DNA from: a bacterium
GTDB lineage: Bacteria; Arandabacterota; Arandabacteria; Arandabacterales; JALGWA01
Length of the DNA stretch: 6,896 nucleotides
Reading direction: 5' to 3'
Assembly: GCA_025774425.1 (NCBI GenBank)
Contig: JALGWA010000066.1
Location: 1-6,896, forward strand
The notes beneath the pieces were generated by a model that searched no databases, was not told the origin of the DNA, and worked only from the letters and a program-made list of their open reading frames with translations. A program made the translations under genes and the position numbers. Shown piece by piece: positions 4,377 through 6,896 of this stretch (position 1 is its first letter; every line of letters starts with the position of its first letter).

Positions 4377-5990
4377 ATGCTTAGAAGAGAAGACGGCGTA
4401 GCCCTGCTGGTGTCGGTGGCCCTGACCATGATCCTCTCGGCCATGGCGCTGGGCATCGTAACGCTCTCGATTACCGAGAGGGGAATCAACCGCAACCAGA
4501 AGTCCGGGCTCCAGGCGCTCTACAACGCCGACGCCGCAATCGAGGTCGCCAAGCAGCAGATGACCGTGTTCAGCCAGGCCAAGATGGAGAGTCTCAGGAA
4601 CGAGTGGCCGGGCGTCGGCCCCATAATCGTCGCACCCGAGACCTTCTTCCCTGATTCGGGACTCTCCTTCTCGAGCAACGAGCTCGGTTGCGAGGTCAGG
4701 ACCGTCTTCACCTTCGTCGACAGCGGGCTCGCGACCACCAGCCAGACTTTCAACTTCCGCTACGTTTCCACCGCGGAAGGCGACGCCTTCACCACCGGCT
4801 CGAGGACCATCATATCGGAGGGCAATCTCAGGCTCAGCGCCTCGCGCGGCTCCTTCGCCGACTTCCTCATCTTCACCGACGTCCACTACACGCCGAGCGG
4901 ACATCAGATATGGTTCCACACGAGCGGCTACTTCGACGGCAGGGTCCACAGCAACGGCAAGATGAGATTCGCCTACTTCCCCACCTTCGAAGACCTCGTC
5001 ACGCAGGTGCCCAACGTGGCTACCTATTACAATAACGGCTGGCCGGTCGATCTCGACGCAGACCGGAACGGCGACAGGGACGTCCCCAACTTCTACGGGG
5101 GCTTCGAGCGGAGCGCAGACCGCATACCGTTGCCCTCGAATTCCTTCTGCCAGGAGAGGGCCGCCTTGGGCTATGCGGCGGCGGACACGACGCCCGTGCC
5201 GCTTTCGATGAAGAGATCGGCCCTCGGCCTCGATCCCGACGACCCGTCGCCGGTGCCGCCCGGCATATACGTCCCCAACGACGGGGGCGCCGTCACCGGC
5301 GGCATATACGTAGCGGGTGACCTCGAGGAATGCAGACTGACCGTCGACGGAGACGGCAACCAGAACTACACCATGACCGACGCGAACGGCATCACCAAGA
5401 CCATCGTCATAGACAGGGTCAACAACCACACGGAGGTGCACCAGGGCGGGTCGACGACGACGCTCGACGGCGTCCCGCGGGGAATCCTCTACACCACGGG
5501 CGGCATCGACAACCTCGGCGGCCTGGACAGGGTCGGCGACGCCGTGCCCGTCGCCGTCGGCTCGGAAACGCAGCTGACCATCGCCTCGGTGGACGACATC
5601 GTCATCGACAAGGACATCGCCTGCGAGAACATGGACGAATCCAACTGCGTTCTCGGCATATACTCGTCGGGCGGCGACATACGCATCGCGACCGATGCAC
5701 CCGACGATCTTCTGCTCGACTGCTTCGTCATGGCGACCGGTGAATACGGCGCCTTCACGGTCGACGACTACGATCACGGCTCCTACAGGGGGCAGGTGCA
5801 TCTGAGAGGCGGCGCCGTGCAGAGATACTACGGTCCCTTCGGAACCTTCTCCTACTCCGGCGCCCAGACGGGCTACGGCAGGGACTTCAGGTATGACAGG
5901 AGGGGCATCGCTCCGCCGTATTACCCGACCACGGTGCTCTTCAACGTCGACCAGCCCGAACCGCATGTACTCGTATGGAGGGAGGCATGA
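4377..5990 (+). CDS. PilX/DUF4900-like large pilus-associated protein
   Basis: This is a protein of about 537 residues. The N-terminus M-L-R-R-E-D-G, then V8-A-L-L-V-S-V-A-L, is a PilX-N-type prepilin-like segment. Cleavage is plausible after G7, but mature position +5 is Val, not Glu, as in PilX/GspK-like subunits. The helix continues through T-E-R-G-I-N-R-N-Q and A-L-Y-N-A-D-A-A-I-E-V-A, the typical PilX A-E-A-G-like pattern. Residues about 160-212 (F-L-I-F-T-D-V-H, then W-F-H-T-S-G-Y-F-D-G-R-V-H-S-N-G) resemble DUF4900. A loop D225-L-D-A-D-R-N-G-D-R-D-V236 resembles a calcium-binding loop. From about 296 onward, repeated short strands (G-I-Y-V, G-G-I-Y-V-A-G-D, G-I-L-Y-T-T-G-G-I, V-L-G-I-Y-S-S-G-G-D-I-R-I) suggest a beta-solenoid or layered sheet. 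A tip or surface role in the pilus is inferred. It is coupled upstream (10 nt from the PilW-like stop) and downstream (ATGA overlap). Confidence 0.8.
   Translation: MLRREDGVALLVSVALTMILSAMALGIVTLSITERGINRNQKSGLQALYNADAAIEVAKQQMTVFSQAKMESLRNEWPGVGPIIVAPETFFPDSGLSFSSNELGCEVRTVFTFVDSGLATTSQTFNFRYVSTAEGDAFTTGSRTIISEGNLRLSASRGSFADFLIFTDVHYTPSGHQIWFHTSGYFDGRVHSNGKMRFAYFPTFEDLVTQVPNVATYYNNGWPVDLDADRNGDRDVPNFYGGFERSADRIPLPSNSFCQERAALGYAAADTTPVPLSMKRSALGLDPDDPSPVPPGIYVPNDGGAVTGGIYVAGDLEECRLTVDGDGNQNYTMTDANGITKTIVIDRVNNHTEVHQGGSTTTLDGVPRGILYTTGGIDNLGGLDRVGDAVPVAVGSETQLTIASVDDIVIDKDIACENMDESNCVLGIYSSGGDIRIATDAPDDLLLDCFVMATGEYGAFTVDDYDHGSYRGQVHLRGGAVQRYYGPFGTFSYSGAQTGYGRDFRYDRRGIAPPYYPTTVLFNVDQPEPHVLVWREA
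5977..5985 (+). promoter_or_regulatory. Strong Shine-Dalgarno tract before ATG 5987
   Basis: A purine-rich GGAGGGAGG tract (5977-5985) lies inside the last codons of the PilX-like gene and ends just before ATG 5987; its GGAG part has a 6-nt spacing. The alternative ATG 5975 precedes the tract, so 5987 is the supported start. Confidence 0.55.
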
Positions 5991-6208
5991 AAGAGGGAAA
6001 TCCCGTGGCGGGCTATGCCCTGCTCATCGTGCTCGTCCTGCTCCTCGGCCTCGTCATAACCACCGTGGCTCGTGACGCGGCGCGAAAGCCCGACAAGGCC
6101 CAGGTGGTGCAAGTCGAGGTGCGGGAAAGGACCGGGCGGGCCGAAGAGCCCGCGCAGCCGCCCGCGGCCGCGCAGCAGCAGGGGAGGGTCTGGGAAGGCA
6201 CTATGTAG
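5987..6208 (+). CDS. Small single-pass membrane protein, possibly prepilin-like, ending the pilin operon
   Basis: I do not recognise a family for this 73-residue protein. The N-terminus M-K-E-G-N-P-V-A-G9 is followed by Y10-A-L-L-I-V-L-V-L-L-L-G and about 18 hydrophobic residues, then a basic stop-transfer stretch (A-R-D-A-A-R-K). The Gly/aromatic junction plus hydrophobic helix resembles a PilX-type prepilin start without Glu at +5. A simple signal anchor is equally possible. The C-terminal half is polar and Ala/Gln/Pro-rich and probably disordered; there is no cysteine. The start codon overlaps the stop of the PilX-like gene (ATGA), and a strong Shine-Dalgarno tract precedes it, so expression is likely coupled to the pilin operon. 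In Pseudomonas-type clusters this place is occupied by pilY1 and pilE; this protein is far smaller than either. Its final bases overlap the end of mnmA on the other strand. Confidence 0.66.
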   Translation: MKEGNPVAGYALLIVLVLLLGLVITTVARDAARKPDKAQVVQVEVRERTGRAEEPAQPPAAAQQQGRVWEGTM

Positions 6209-6896
6209 GTCGACCGGCCGTTCGTGCAATCACACCGCCGCCCAGCAGAAACCCGTCCTTGTAGCAGGCGACGATCTGCCCCGGGGCCGGCGCAAAGCAG
6301 GGCTCTCTCGTCGTCACCTCGAAAGTCCCGTCCCCCAGGCGGCGGATGCGGCCGGACACCGCCGGCGTATTGTAGCGGTACTTGACCATTATCTCGCCGC
6401 GTGCATGCTCGGCGGGGTCGACGAACCAGTTCGCCTCGCGCGCCGCGATCGTGCTCGTCATCGCGAGCTCCCTGTCACCGACGACGACCTCGTCCGTCGC
6501 CGGGCGCTTGTCCAGCACATAGGCCCGCTTGCCGCGGTAGCCCAGTCTCTGTCCGATCGTATAGGCGTAGTGCCCCCTGTGGGTGCCCACGACATTGCCG
6601 TGGGCGTCCACGAGCTTGCCCGCCCCACGCGTCCCCGCCCCGGTCTCCAGGAACTCATGGTACCTGCCCCCCGCGACGAAACACAGATCCTGGCTCTCCC
6701 CGGATCTCGCCTCGAGGCCGCGCTCCGCCAGCATCGCCCGCGCCTCGTTCTTGCTCCGTTTCTCCAGCGGAAACGTAAACCTGCCGAGAACGCCGGGGTC
6801 GACCAGGGCGAGAAAGTAGGTCTGCGACTTCCGCCGGCTCGCCGGCTCCCTGATCACGACCGCGCCGCCGAGCCGGCCCAGTCCCGCGTAGTGCCC
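6201..6896 (-). CDS. mnmA: tRNA-specific 2-thiouridylase MnmA (5' partial)
   Basis: The frame runs open to the right edge, giving the last 231 residues of a protein that is usually about 360. MnmA uses ATP and a sulfur relay to convert U34 to 2-thiouridine in the anticodons of tRNA-Lys, -Glu and -Gln in the cytoplasm. Visible hallmarks, counting from the window edge: the opening G-H-Y-A, K-S-Q-T-Y-F-L (the family's K-D-Q-S-Y-F-L), F-P-L followed by K-x-E-A-R, then S-Q-D-L-C72-F with the C-terminal catalytic cysteine (Cys199 in E. coli), then G-T-H-R-G-H-Y-A-Y-T-I-G-Q-R. The end is the beta-barrel phrase A-P-G-Q-I-V-A-C-Y, then L-G-G-G-V-I. The N-terminal ATP-pyrophosphatase domain with the P-loop-like S-G-G-x-D-S and the first catalytic Cys lies outside the window. 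An Asp-to-Ser change at the K-D-Q position is unusual. The stop overlaps the end of the pilin operon by 8 bp. Confidence 0.93.
   Translation of the reverse strand, partial: GHYAGLGRLGGAVVIREPASRRKSQTYFLALVDPGVLGRFTFPLEKRSKNEARAMLAERGLEARSGESQDLCFVAGGRYHEFLETGAGTRGAGKLVDAHGNVVGTHRGHYAYTIGQRLGYRGKRAYVLDKRPATDEVVVGDRELAMTSTIAAREANWFVDPAEHARGEIMVKYRYNTPAVSGRIRRLGDGTFEVTTREPCFAPAPGQIVACYKDGFLLGGGVIARTAGRPT

Noticed and set aside
4269..5966. A 565-codon open frame on the minus strand, opposite the PilX-like gene
   Set aside because: Its composition is Val/Arg/Gly/Glu/Asp-rich with no recognisable domain. It exactly shadows a plus-strand gene with clear prepilin and DUF4900-like features, as often happens in GC-rich DNA.
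6206..6230. Palindromic GC sequence after the pilin operon as a terminator
   Set aside because: GGTCGACC and CGGCCG are short self-complementary words with no following T-run, and they lie inside the mnmA coding region.

Overview
This is a GC-rich bacterial window. It holds nine protein genes and no RNA gene, transposon, CRISPR array or phage element. The frequent use of AGG and ATA codons in a GC-rich genome, and the mix of families (a TackOD1-type zinc ribbon joined to a GGDEF-like domain, a DUF6982-like protein, a PilX/DUF4900-type pilin-like protein), suggest a little-studied Gram-negative lineage such as a deltaproteobacterial group or an FCB-type candidate phylum. I cannot place it more closely from sequence alone.

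Layout, left to right. (1) Positions 2-859, + strand: the 3' part of a signalling gene with a cysteine-rich zinc-ribbon (TackOD1-like) region followed by a GGDEF-fold domain whose signature is destroyed (D-P-S-T-F in place of G-G-D-E-F). (2) Positions 902-1858, + strand: a polytopic membrane protein of the lysylphosphatidylglycerol synthase/flippase-like family. (3) Positions 1862-2302, - strand: a small DUF6982-like protein with a clear two-fold internal repeat, converging on gene 2 with only 3 bp between the stops. (4) Positions 2303-2572: a 270-bp divergent intergenic region. (5) Positions 2573-6208, + strand: a tightly packed, probably translationally coupled operon of minor pilins, namely GspH/FimT-like, PilV-like, PilW-like, a 537-aa PilX/DUF4900-like protein, and a 73-aa single-pass membrane protein. 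(6) Positions 6201-6896, - strand: the C-terminal two thirds of MnmA (tRNA 2-thiouridylase). Its 5' end lies off the right edge, and its stop overlaps the end of the pilin operon by 8 bp.

The pilin operon is the functional core. Its order (fimT-pilV-pilW-pilX) matches the minor pilin clusters that prime type IV pilus assembly and form the pilus tip. No PilY1-type adhesin, major pilin or assembly ATPase is present here. The large PilX-like protein and the small coupled membrane protein occupy the positions where pilY1 and pilE are found in Pseudomonas. The degenerate GGDEF protein and the DUF6982-like protein lie upstream and could link pilus output to signalling, but that is only inference from proximity.

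Nothing here is clearly an undescribed system. The points most worth a second look are the TackOD1/degenerate-GGDEF protein, the duplicated DUF6982 architecture, the prepilin-like 73-aa protein that ends the operon, the G7 tract in pilW, and the overlapping stop codons at 6201-6208.
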